A stretch of 46,171 nucleotides of DNA from an uncultured Candidatus Melainabacteria bacterium. GTDB taxonomy: Bacteria > Cyanobacteriota > Vampirovibrionia > Gastranaerophilales > Gastranaerophilaceae. Under the pieces are notes generated by a model, which did not search any database, was not told the origin of the DNA, and saw only the letters and a list, made by a program, of their open reading frames with translations. Positions 34,378 to 42,450 of this stretch are shown here, piece by piece. The DNA is taken from positions 1 to 46,171 of the forward strand of contig CAKVDZ010000012.1 of NCBI GenBank assembly GCA_934728585.1, given 5' to 3'. How positions within the stretch are numbered: position 1 is the first letter of the stretch; every line of letters starts with the position of its first letter. The position numbers and the translations under genes were made by a program.

Positions 34378-35047
34378 TGAATAGCATTCAAATTAAGAAT
34401 GTAGGTTCTATAAATAAATTAAACTCAAATTTAACGACAAAACCATTTTTGCCTGCGCAAAAACCAGATACTTTTGAAAAAACAACAAAATCTTTTAATC
34501 TTGATGATGCAATAAACTACTTAAAATAAATTTATTTCAACAAACAATGGCAACAAGTTTGAAATGACTTTTTCAGATGATGATGTAAATATTAAAAACT
34601 TACAAGATGGCAAAAGTTCAAAAATAGATTTTAAAAACTTAATTGCTGGAAATAAAAATGATGCAATAAATTTAATGAAAAAATTGTCTGGAGAAGAATT
34701 ACTTGCATTAAAAGAAAATGTAAATCAATTGAAAGTTAAACAATACGTATCTACAGGTGGTAGTTACGACAAAGAAACCAAAAATATTCTATCTGATACT
34801 ACTTTTGATACATTGTTACATGAATTAGGACATGCAAAAGATACGTTTGTTTTTTAAAAACTTTCCACAAACACAAAGAGAACAAATTTGGTATTTTTTG
34901 TCAGATGGTTTAAATGAAGTAGTCGCAGAATCAAATATGCTAACCAACTACCACCCAAATAGCAATACTATATCTGCACGCGCTAAAGTATTACAACAAT
35001 ATTTTCCAAGAACAATTGCACAAATAGCTCAAGAGTTGAACAAATAG
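34378..35047 (+). pseudogene. Decayed tandem copy of the tagged metalloprotease gene
   Basis: A GGAAAGCAGGAAA leader and an ATG at 34378 encode 50 residues matching the start of the upstream gene, including QKPDTFEK at 28-35, then TAA. Immediately downstream another frame resumes at KFISTNNGNKFEM, matching residues near 388 of the complete copy, and runs through LLHELGHAKD before ending at 34857. A third frame then gives QREQIWYFL, EVVAESNML and QQYFPRTIAQIAQELNK, the C-terminus, ending at 35047. Two deletions (about 340 and about 30 codons) with frame changes explain this. The active-site pieces survive but in different frames, so the gene is inactive. Confidence 0.85.
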
Positions 35048-35704
35048 TTACTGTTTTTTGTATTTCATAAATTTTAAAAACATATCTGCAAAAACGCCCA
35101 CTGTTAGAGCAGAAATTAGTGTGCCCTCGCGAACACATTGACCGAAAATTTCACCTAAACCAAAATATGTTATCAAAATAGCAATAACAACCATTGTAAC
35201 GTCAAATGTTACTTTAATAACACCAAAATTTTTCTTTGTAACCTCATATACAACGTTAACAAATCCGTCACCTGGCATGTAAGTTAAATTTGCATAAATT
35301 TCTAGTGCAATTCCAAGCCCCAAAACAGCTGAACCAATTACAACAAGTGAAATATTCCACCAATAAGCGCCAGTGTGTATAAATTGAGTTAAATACATAC
35401 TCAACGAAACAAAAAGTCCTGTCGCAAGCGCAATCGGTAATTGAACTATTTGTATTAAAGGGAATTTTTTACGCAAAATTAAAACCTGACCCAAGAAAAA
35501 TAATGCGTTCAAAATAAATGTCGCAATACCAAAATCTAAATATTTTATATTGAATAAAGAAACAGCATAAGCAGGGGTCACAATTGGCGAAGTTCCTAGC
35601 AAACTTCTTGTCGTAATTGCAATACCATAACAGCTTACAAACATTCCTAAAATAAACAAAAATAATCTAAACATAAATTCTTTTTTATTAGTAAATTTTT
35701 CCAT
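35048..35704 (-). CDS. YczE/YitT-like integral membrane protein (DUF6198 type)
   Basis: A 218-residue protein with about five or six membrane segments. The start LFLFILGMFVSCYGIAI and the later ANLTYMPGDGFV block are typical of YczE/YyaS-like proteins. Function is unestablished; transport has been proposed for relatives. AGGAG precedes the ATG. It is convergent with the decayed metalloprotease copy, with no gap. Confidence 0.75.
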   Translation of the reverse strand: MEKFTNKKEFMFRLFLFILGMFVSCYGIAITTRSLLGTSPIVTPAYAVSLFNIKYLDFGIATFILNALFFLGQVLILRKKFPLIQIVQLPIALATGLFVSLSMYLTQFIHTGAYWWNISLVVIGSAVLGLGIALEIYANLTYMPGDGFVNVVYEVTKKNFGVIKVTFDVTMVVIAILITYFGLGEIFGQCVREGTLISALTVGVFADMFLKFMKYKKQ

Positions 35705-35747
35705 ACTTCTCCTAAATTTTTAAATGATAAATCCATTATACAATAAA

Positions 35748-36329
35748 CTATTTTTCTAATTTATCATATTCTCGTTTAATCTCTTGAATATCTTGCCACA
35801 TAAGCCATTTTGGCGAACCTTTTTCGCGACTATCATTTCTAAGCAAGTACGATGGGTGAAAAATTGGCATCATTTTAGAACCATAAGGTCCATCAAACCA
35901 CTTTCCGCGCGCACGAGTAACCCCCCTTTCGTTTGGTAGCATCGTATTCAAGGCAATATTTCCACAAACAAGTATAATTTTCGGTTTTAAAATATCCAAC
36001 TGCGCTTGCAAATACTCTTTACAAGCTTCTTTTTCTTCTGGCAAAGGATTTCTATTTTCAGGTGGACGACATTTTATAGTATTACAAATATAAACATCGT
36101 TTTGACGCGACAGTCCAACAGATGCAAAAATTTTATCAAGCAACTGTCCTGCTTTTCCAACAAACGGCAAACCCTTTTGATCTTCCCAATACCCAGGGGC
36201 TTCGCCTATCAAAACAAGATTTGAATTTGGCACTCCGTCTGAAAACACAGTGTTTGTCCTACTTTTAGATAATGGACATTTTTGACAGTTCTTACATTTT
36301 TCTCTGATTTGTTCTAATTCTTCATACAT
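35748..36329 (-). CDS. Uracil-DNA glycosylase, family 4 (Fe-S)
   Basis: A 193-residue enzyme removing uracil from DNA. The cysteines C12, C15 and C18 in CKNCQKCPL, with those of IKCRPPENRNP and EEKEACKEYL, supply the 4Fe-4S ligands. GEAPG (42-46) with EDQKGLPFVG is the family 4 motif A, CNTIKCRPP follows, and HPSYLLR is the C-terminal catalytic motif. Length is typical. TATAAT lies on the minus strand at 36336-36341, 6 bases from the ATG, with no Shine-Dalgarno. Confidence 0.93.
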   Translation of the reverse strand: MYEELEQIREKCKNCQKCPLSKSRTNTVFSDGVPNSNLVLIGEAPGYWEDQKGLPFVGKAGQLLDKIFASVGLSRQNDVYICNTIKCRPPENRNPLPEEKEACKEYLQAQLDILKPKIILVCGNIALNTMLPNERGVTRARGKWFDGPYGSKMMPIFHPSYLLRNDSREKGSPKWLMWQDIQEIKREYDKLEK

Positions 36330-36363
36330 ACAAAAATTATAGTATAAAATTTTTATTTCGTAT

Positions 36364-36369
36364 TATAAT
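36364..36369 (+). promoter_or_regulatory. TATAAT -10 of small-protein/SIMPL operon
   Basis: A consensus TATAAT, followed by AAAGGAGG and the ATG at 36396. The divergent uracil-DNA glycosylase promoter lies at 36336-36341. Confidence 0.5.
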
Positions 36370-36395
36370 ATTTTTAGGTAAAGGAGGCACAAAGT

Positions 36396-36593
36396 ATGTA
36401 CCAATTATTTATTGAAAAAGAAACATCATTCGCACCAGATTTAGAAGGCGAATACCAAGAAATCGACCAAGCTAGAGAAGCAGCTAAGAAAGCTAAAGAG
36501 GCTGATCCAACTATATATTACGAAATTAAAGAAACTGACGGTCATGTAAACAACTATGGTGAATTAATTGCTATGGTCGTTGAACGTGGTTAA
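36396..36593 (+). CDS. Small conserved-looking protein, function unknown
   Basis: A 65-residue soluble protein (MYQLFIEKETSFAP...) with a central helix rich in Ala/Lys/Glu and a final strand. A very strong AAAGGAGG fixes the start and suggests high expression. The SIMPL gene follows after 23 bases, so they probably share a transcript. No family is recognised. Confidence 0.7.
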   Translation: MYQLFIEKETSFAPDLEGEYQEIDQAREAAKKAKEADPTIYYEIKETDGHVNNYGELIAMVVERG

Positions 36594-36616
36594 TCAACAA
36601 GAATAAGGAGAGAACA

Positions 36617-37348
36617 ATGTACGAAAAATTAAAAGATTTTCAAATCGCTATTTTAGGCGTTTGTATTGCTATTGGCGTGATTTTTGGTGCGCTTATTGCT
36701 ACAGACAATTTATCAAAAGACAATATTTCAGTAACAGGTTCTGCTTACGAAATCGTTAAATCAGACTCTGCAAACTGGACCTTAACTATCAAAGCTCGCG
36801 CAAATACTAAAGCTCAAGCTTATAAAAATGTAAAAGAACAAGTTCCTGTTGTTAAAAAATATTTGATTTCTAAAGGTTTTACTGAAGACCAAATTGAAGT
36901 TAAATTAGCAACTTCTTACGAATCTTACAAAAATAACCCTCAAACAGGCTATACTACTAACGTTGTTGAATTTTACAACTACGAACAACCGATTAAAATT
37001 TCAACAAAAGATGTAGAAAAAATCAAAGAATTGTCTACTTGTTTCCAAGAACTTGTTGAACAAGGTATAAATATTTCAAGCTATGACCAACCTCAATATC
37101 ACTACTCAAAACTAGCTGATTTGAAAGTTAAACTACTTCAACAAGCAACAACTGACGCAAGAAATAGAGCAAAATCAATGCTAAAATCAAACCACAACAG
37201 AATTGGTAAAATCCGCTCTGCTAGAATGGGTGTATTCCAAATTACTCCAGTGGATTCAAACGATGTAAGCGATTCAGGTTATAACGACTTATCTTCTATT
37301 GAAAAGAAAGTAACAGCCGTTTCTAACGTAACTTTCGCTATTAAATAA
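36617..37348 (+). CDS. SIMPL-domain (DUF541) protein
   Basis: A 243-residue protein with an N-terminal signal anchor (about residues 10-30) and an extracytoplasmic SIMPL domain: ISVTGSAYEIVKSDSANWTL, then KISTKDVEKIKEL, LKVKLLQQATTDARNRAKSML, and the final VTAVSNVTFAIK strand. Relatives form periplasmic oligomers, but the role is unclear. AAGGAGAG is a strong Shine-Dalgarno. A terminator follows. Confidence 0.87.
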   Translation: MYEKLKDFQIAILGVCIAIGVIFGALIATDNLSKDNISVTGSAYEIVKSDSANWTLTIKARANTKAQAYKNVKEQVPVVKKYLISKGFTEDQIEVKLATSYESYKNNPQTGYTTNVVEFYNYEQPIKISTKDVEKIKELSTCFQELVEQGINISSYDQPQYHYSKLADLKVKLLQQATTDARNRAKSMLKSNHNRIGKIRSARMGVFQITPVDSNDVSDSGYNDLSSIEKKVTAVSNVTFAIK

Positions 37349-37368
37349 TTAAACTCTGAATATTTTTT

Positions 37369-37407
37369 AAGGGCGGAATTTGTTTGTAAACAAATTCCGC
37401 CCTTTTT
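37369..37407 (+). terminator. Rho-independent terminator after SIMPL gene
   Basis: A perfect inverted repeat (37369-37385 with 37388-37404; the innermost pairs open as the loop), followed by a T run. It ends 10 bases before the next gene's -10. Confidence 0.92.
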
Positions 37408-37414
37408 GAAAATA

Positions 37415-37423
37415 TGCTATAAT
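37415..37423 (+). promoter_or_regulatory. Extended -10, leaderless start
   Basis: TGC-TATAAT, a consensus extended -10. Only 7 bases separate it from the ATG at 37431, and no Shine-Dalgarno is present. Confidence 0.6.
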
Positions 37424-37430
37424 CTTTCAC

Positions 37431-38600
37431 ATGGATACAGAAAAAGTTTTAAACCTATTTAATACAGCTCTTGCCTGCAAAAACCGCGGAGATTTTGAAC
37501 AATCGGCATATTTTTATAATGAAGTTTTAAAAATTACAACTCAATTGCCAGAAGTGTACTTCAATCTTGCATTTGTATACATTGACTTGGATATGCAGTA
37601 TGAAGCAATTGACTGTTTAAATAAATTTTTGCAACTTGAACCAAATGACACAGAGGGTTATTATTTCTTGGGTTCAGCATATTTTAAAACAAAAGATTAC
37701 GAAAAAGGATTTCCATATTTTGAATCTAGAATAAGCCGAACTCACGCAATTCAAACTCAAGAAAAACTTTACGAAGATAGATTTAGAAAAATTCCATTTT
37801 GGAAAGGCGAAGACTTAACAGGGAAAACTATTTACGTCTATTACGAAGCTGGTTTAGGCGATACAATTATGTACTACAGATACATAAAACTCCTTACACA
37901 AAAATGTAAACGCGTATATTTTAAACCACAAATAACGCTTTTACCTCTTTTTGCAGAAAACAGATACGGTTCACGCACAATAATGCGTTTTACAGAAGAA
38001 ATTGCGCAAAAATGCGATTATCAATGTCCAATAATGAGCTTGCCATACTATTTGGGTCTTAATAACGAAACTATTTTCTATGGCAAAGAGGGATTTTTAC
38101 ATTCTGTACCTAAAAAAACTCAAGAATACAAAGAAAAATATTTTAATAATGACAAATTAAAAATTGGTATAAAATGGCAAGGAAATACGCTTATTGGTGG
38201 CGAAAGAGCTATGACTGCTGAAAGTTTTGCTAAAATTTTTGAAATACCAAATACACAAATTTACTCTGTTCAAGTTATGGAGGGTTCTGAACAGATTAAA
38301 GATCTTCAAGCAAAATATAACTTAATCGATTTGGGTTCAACATTCAAAACCTTTTCTGACACAGCTGGTGCGATGGAAAACCTTGATATTGTTATATGTA
38401 ACGATACATCTGTTGCACACTTAGCTGGCGCGATGGGTAAAAAATGTTACGTAATTCTTCCAACACATTATGATTGGCGCTGGCACATTGATATTTCAAA
38501 ATGTGATTGGTATGACAGCATAAAATTATACCGTCAAAAAACTACTTGGGAAGAAGTTATTAGCCATATTTATGACGATATAATGAATAATATAGGTTAG
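37431..38600 (+). CDS. TPR protein fused to glycosyltransferase-9-like domain
   Basis: A 389-residue protein. Residues about 1-105 carry two or three TPR units (YFNLAFVYIDLDMQYEAIDCLNKFLQLEPNDTE). From about 125 a GT-B fold begins with GKTIYVYYEAGLGDTIMYYRY, and KIGIKWQGN and CNDTSVAHLAGAMGK form the nucleotide-sugar-binding half. It is related to ADP-heptose transferases and to TPR-linked glycosyltransferases. It may modify proteins or surface glycans; the substrate is unknown. The next gene starts 1 base after its stop. Confidence 0.85.
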   Translation: MDTEKVLNLFNTALACKNRGDFEQSAYFYNEVLKITTQLPEVYFNLAFVYIDLDMQYEAIDCLNKFLQLEPNDTEGYYFLGSAYFKTKDYEKGFPYFESRISRTHAIQTQEKLYEDRFRKIPFWKGEDLTGKTIYVYYEAGLGDTIMYYRYIKLLTQKCKRVYFKPQITLLPLFAENRYGSRTIMRFTEEIAQKCDYQCPIMSLPYYLGLNNETIFYGKEGFLHSVPKKTQEYKEKYFNNDKLKIGIKWQGNTLIGGERAMTAESFAKIFEIPNTQIYSVQVMEGSEQIKDLQAKYNLIDLGSTFKTFSDTAGAMENLDIVICNDTSVAHLAGAMGKKCYVILPTHYDWRWHIDISKCDWYDSIKLYRQKTTWEEVISHIYDDIMNNIG

Positions 38601-38601
38601 A

Positions 38602-39138
38602 ATGACAAAATTAATTAAAAATTTAACAAAAAAGTATAAAAGAAAAGCGACTTATTTAATTTTGACAATTATTGTTGGTACTGTCGTTTATGTCCTAAAT
38701 TTGTATGGATTTATTCCGACTAATTTATTTGTAAACAATCCACAAAATAACTATGCAAACATTTCTGAAGAACTAAAACACAGCGAAGCTTCTTATCAAG
38801 AAGTTTGGTGCAAGGCTCATAATGGAATAAAAGAGTATAAAAATCGCGATTATACGAGAGTTGACTGCTTGACAAAAACAAACGCAGTTGAATTTGATTT
38901 TGCAAAAAAGTGGGCAGAAAGTGTTGGACAAGCACTTCACTACCAGCTTATGACAGGCAAAAGAGGAATGGTTGTTTTAATTTTAGAAAATCCTAATGAC
39001 AAATCAACATATTATAAACGAGTTGAAGCATTGGCAAAAAAATATGATTTTGATGTTGAATATATGACACCTCAAGACTTGCACCTAGACGCAAACGGCG
39101 AATGTATCGTCAAAAAATGCAAATGCCACAAAAAGTAA
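38602..39138 (+). CDS. Membrane-anchored PD-(D/E)xK nuclease-like protein
   Basis: A 178-residue protein with a basic N-terminus, one membrane segment (about 17-36) and a soluble domain. D88 in RVDCL, E97 and D99 in AVEFDFAKKW, Lys102/103, and Q110 in SVGQALHYQLMTGK match, as I recall, a small PD-(D/E)xK-fold group with the pattern VDCL...AIE(V/F)DFA-KWAEAIGQ. A membrane anchor on such a domain is unusual. The C-terminus is Cys/Lys-rich (CIVKKCKCHKK). It is co-transcribed with the TPR-glycosyltransferase gene. Nuclease activity is inferred only. Confidence 0.5.
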   Translation: MTKLIKNLTKKYKRKATYLILTIIVGTVVYVLNLYGFIPTNLFVNNPQNNYANISEELKHSEASYQEVWCKAHNGIKEYKNRDYTRVDCLTKTNAVEFDFAKKWAESVGQALHYQLMTGKRGMVVLILENPNDKSTYYKRVEALAKKYDFDVEYMTPQDLHLDANGECIVKKCKCHKK

Positions 39139-39150
39139 ATATATAAAATT

Positions 39151-39179
39151 TTGACAATAAATCGTCTTTATTATATACT
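39151..39179 (+). promoter_or_regulatory. Strong sigma70 promoter of ORF6N gene
   Basis: TTGACA at 39151-39156, a 17-base spacer, and TATACT at 39174-39179. It is the closest match to the sigma70 consensus in the window. Confidence 0.8.
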
Positions 39180-39197
39180 CTTGAAAAAGGTATTTTT

Positions 39198-39725
39198 ATG
39201 GATAATTTAGTTACAATTCAAAATTTGATATATGAAATTCGTGGGCAAAAGATTATGCTAGATAGCGATTTAGCAAAGTTATATGGTGTGGAAACTTCCA
39301 GATTAAATGAAGCTGTTAAGAGAAATATAAAAAGATTTCCAAGTAATTTTAGATTTCAATTAACCAAGGAAGAATATGAAACTTTGACATCGCAAATTGC
39401 GATATCAAAGAAACAAGGCGGAAGAAGATATCTTCCTTATGCATTTACAGAGCAAGGTGTTGCCATGTTATCTTCAGTTTTAAACTCTGAACAAGCAATT
39501 CAAATAAATATCCAAATAATGAACACTTTTGTACAAGTAAGAAATTATGTTTTAAACAAATTTGATAACACTAAAGAAATTGAAGAATTAAAAACTATGT
39601 TACTATTACATATTAAAAATACTGATAACAAATTTAAACAAACCGATAAAACCATTCAAAGCATAATAAATATTTTAAACAATTTTATAGAAAAACCAAA
39701 AGAAACAAAACGCATAGGCTTTTAG
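39198..39725 (+). CDS. ORF6N-domain DNA-binding protein
   Basis: A 175-residue protein. Residues 1-115 match ORF6N: IRGQKIMLDSDLAKLYGV, RLNEAVKRNIKRFP, NFRFQLT, and RYLPYAFTEQGVAMLSSVL. The C-terminus is a coiled coil. ORF6N is common in phage antirepressors and as stand-alone chromosomal or mobile genes. No other phage gene lies nearby. A near-consensus promoter and AAAAGG support expression. The target is unknown. Confidence 0.88.
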   Translation: MDNLVTIQNLIYEIRGQKIMLDSDLAKLYGVETSRLNEAVKRNIKRFPSNFRFQLTKEEYETLTSQIAISKKQGGRRYLPYAFTEQGVAMLSSVLNSEQAIQINIQIMNTFVQVRNYVLNKFDNTKEIEELKTMLLLHIKNTDNKFKQTDKTIQSIINILNNFIEKPKETKRIGF

Positions 39726-39802
39726 TAATATTCTCGTAAAACTCAATCTTTACGTGGAGGCTTTTTTGTGATATTTTTTAATCAAAAGAAAAGGAAACAA
39801 AA

Positions 39803-42445
39803 ATGACTAATATTAACGATTTACCAACAGTTTATAACGCTTTAGAAACAGAAAAAGAAATTTACGAATTTTGGGAAAAAGGTGATTATTTTAAAGCAGA
39901 TGCAAAATCGCCAAAACCTGCATACTCAATGGTAATTCCACCTCCAAACGTTACTGGGGTATTACACATGGGTCACGCGTTGGACGAAACTTTGCAAGAT
40001 ATTCTTACTCGTTACCACAGAATGGCTGGCTACGAAGCACTTTGGATTCCTGGTACAGACCACGCTGGTATCGCAACTCAAGCAGTTGTTGAAAAGAAAT
40101 TACGCGCTGAGGGTAAAACTCGTTTTGATTTAGGCCGTGAAAAATTTTTAGAAGAAACTTGGAAATGGACTAATGAACATAAATCTGCAATCCTTGACCA
40201 ATGCAAACGTTTAGGTGTATCTTTCGACCGTTCTAGAGAACGTTTCACATTTGATGAGGGTTGTTCGGAAGCAGTTAAAGAAGTTTTTGTTAAACTTTAC
40301 GAAAAAGGTTTAATATACAAAGGCGCATATATTGTAAACTGGTGCCCTCGCTGTCAATCAGCTATTTCTGACATTGAAACAGAATATGAAACAGAAAAAG
40401 GTCATTTATGGGAAATTTCTTACCCATTATGCGACGAACAAGGCGCTATCGTAGTTGCAACAACTCGTCCAGAAACAATGTTTGGTGACGTTGCAATTGC
40501 AGTTAACCCTAATGATTTTAAATACAAAGATTTAGTAGGCAAAGAAGTCTATGTTCCTCTTTCAAACAGAAGAATTCCTATTATTGCCGATGAATACGTA
40601 GACAAAACTTTCGGTACAGGTGCTGTAAAAATTACTCCAGCACACGACCCTAACGATTACGAAGTTGGCAAACGTCACGGATTAAAACCAATTTGGGTAA
40701 TTGATGAACAAGGTAAAATGAAAGCTTGTCCTGAAGTGCACCCTGATGTACAAGGTTTAGAAAGATACGAGGCACGTAAGAAAACAGTAGATTTATTAAG
40801 TTTGAATAACTCTTTAATCAGAATTACAGAACACGAACACAACGTAGGTAAATGCCAACGTTGCAACACTACAATTGAACCATTATTGTCTGAACAATGG
40901 TTTGTAAAAATGGAACCTTTAGCAAAAGAAGCTATCGCAGCAGTTAAAGACGGCCGAATTAAATTCGTACCAGAACGTTGGACTAAAAATTACTTAGGTT
41001 GGATGGAAAACATTCGTGACTGGTGTATTTCTCGTCAATTGTGGTGGGGTCATCAAATTCCAGCATATTATCACAATGAAACTGGAGAAATGGTTGTAGC
41101 TAAAGAAAATCCTGATCCAGAACACTATACACAAGATACAGATTGTCTTGATACTTGGTTTTCATCTGGTTTGTGGCCATTTTCAACAATGGGCTTCCCT
41201 CAAACTGAAACAGATGATTTCAAAAAATTCTACCCAACAAGTGTTTTAGTAACTGGTTTTGATATCATTTTCTTCTGGGTTGCTAGAATGATTACAATGG
41301 GCTTGGAATTCACTGGTAAAGCACCATTTAGCACAGTTTATATTCACGGCTTAATCAGAGATGAAAAGGGTCAAAAAATGTCTAAATCAAAAGGCAACAC
41401 AATCGACCCAGTTAAAATCATCGACAAATACGGCTGTGACGCATTAAGATTTACTCTTACATCTCTTTGCACATACGGTGGTCAAGATATCAAAATATCA
41501 GATGAACGTTTTGAATATGGCAGAAACTTTGCAAATAAAATTTGGAACGCATCTAGATTTGTACTAATGAACCTTGACGGTGTAGACGACAATCCTGTAG
41601 ATATGAGCAAATTGACAATCGCTGATAAATGGATTTTGAACACATTAAACGAAACTGTAAAACTTGTTAACGACAACGTTAAAAATTACAGAATTGGCGA
41701 AATGGCTCACGTTTTATACGATTTCTTCTGGAATCAATACTGTGACTGGTATGTAGAAATTGCCAAAATCCAATTACAAGATGAAAACTTGAAATTGAAT
41801 ACTCAAAGAATGTTAAAATACGTTCTTGATATGTCATTAAGACTATTACACCCAATTATGCCACATATTACAGAAAAAATTTGGCAAGCACTAGATGTAA
41901 AATGTGATACAGACGCGTTAATCAAGGCTGAATATCCTCAATACAAAGAAGAATTCAACTTCCCAACAGAAGCTAAAGAAATGAACATAGTTTTTGAAAC
42001 AATTACATCTTTAAGAAATGTTCGTCAAAGCTTTAATATTTCACCATCAATTAAAGTTGATATCGAAGTATTGGCAGAAAAGGACGAAAAACCTGTATTT
42101 GAAGCTGTAATTCCATACTTGCAACGTTTGGCAAGAGTTGAAAACGTTAAATTTATTGAAAATACAGATAATACTTCTAAGAAAAGCGCAACAGCAGTTG
42201 TTTCAGCATCAAAAATTATTGTACCGTTAGATAATTTAATTGATATGGATGCTGAAATTGCTCGTCAAAATAAAAAATTAGACAAATTATTAAAAGAAAA
42301 ATCTTCTCTTGAAAGCAGGGTTAATAATCCTAAATTTGTTGAAAAAGCACCTAAAGAGCTTGTTGACGAAACAAAAGCAAAAATTGAAGAATTATCAAAT
42401 CAACAAAAAGCAATCGAAGATTTCATTAATCTATTGAAAGGCTAA
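39803..42445 (+). CDS. valS: Valine--tRNA ligase
   Basis: An 880-residue class I synthetase charging tRNA-Val. PPPNVTGVLHMGHAL contains the HIGH motif (HMGH), KMSKSKGNT is the KMSKS loop, and CP1 editing-domain blocks TTRPETMFGD and GTGAVKITPAHDPNDYEVG are intact. The anticodon domain and the C-terminal coiled-coil arm (LDKLLKEKSSLESRV) complete it. Length is normal. AAAAGGAAA is the Shine-Dalgarno. No T-box is visible in the 77-bp upstream gap. The flippase gene follows 5 bases after the stop. Confidence 0.97.
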   Translation: MTNINDLPTVYNALETEKEIYEFWEKGDYFKADAKSPKPAYSMVIPPPNVTGVLHMGHALDETLQDILTRYHRMAGYEALWIPGTDHAGIATQAVVEKKLRAEGKTRFDLGREKFLEETWKWTNEHKSAILDQCKRLGVSFDRSRERFTFDEGCSEAVKEVFVKLYEKGLIYKGAYIVNWCPRCQSAISDIETEYETEKGHLWEISYPLCDEQGAIVVATTRPETMFGDVAIAVNPNDFKYKDLVGKEVYVPLSNRRIPIIADEYVDKTFGTGAVKITPAHDPNDYEVGKRHGLKPIWVIDEQGKMKACPEVHPDVQGLERYEARKKTVDLLSLNNSLIRITEHEHNVGKCQRCNTTIEPLLSEQWFVKMEPLAKEAIAAVKDGRIKFVPERWTKNYLGWMENIRDWCISRQLWWGHQIPAYYHNETGEMVVAKENPDPEHYTQDTDCLDTWFSSGLWPFSTMGFPQTETDDFKKFYPTSVLVTGFDIIFFWVARMITMGLEFTGKAPFSTVYIHGLIRDEKGQKMSKSKGNTIDPVKIIDKYGCDALRFTLTSLCTYGGQDIKISDERFEYGRNFANKIWNASRFVLMNLDGVDDNPVDMSKLTIADKWILNTLNETVKLVNDNVKNYRIGEMAHVLYDFFWNQYCDWYVEIAKIQLQDENLKLNTQRMLKYVLDMSLRLLHPIMPHITEKIWQALDVKCDTDALIKAEYPQYKEEFNFPTEAKEMNIVFETITSLRNVRQSFNISPSIKVDIEVLAEKDEKPVFEAVIPYLQRLARVENVKFIENTDNTSKKSATAVVSASKIIVPLDNLIDMDAEIARQNKKLDKLLKEKSSLESRVNNPKFVEKAPKELVDETKAKIEELSNQQKAIEDFINLLKG

Positions 42446-42450
42446 TTGTA

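Noticed and set aside
39726..39802. Possible terminator or T-box before valS (CGTAAA...TTTACG then GGCTTTTTTG)
   Set aside because: The T run is separated from the stem by about 8 bases, and no T-box motif or specifier loop fits in 77 bases.
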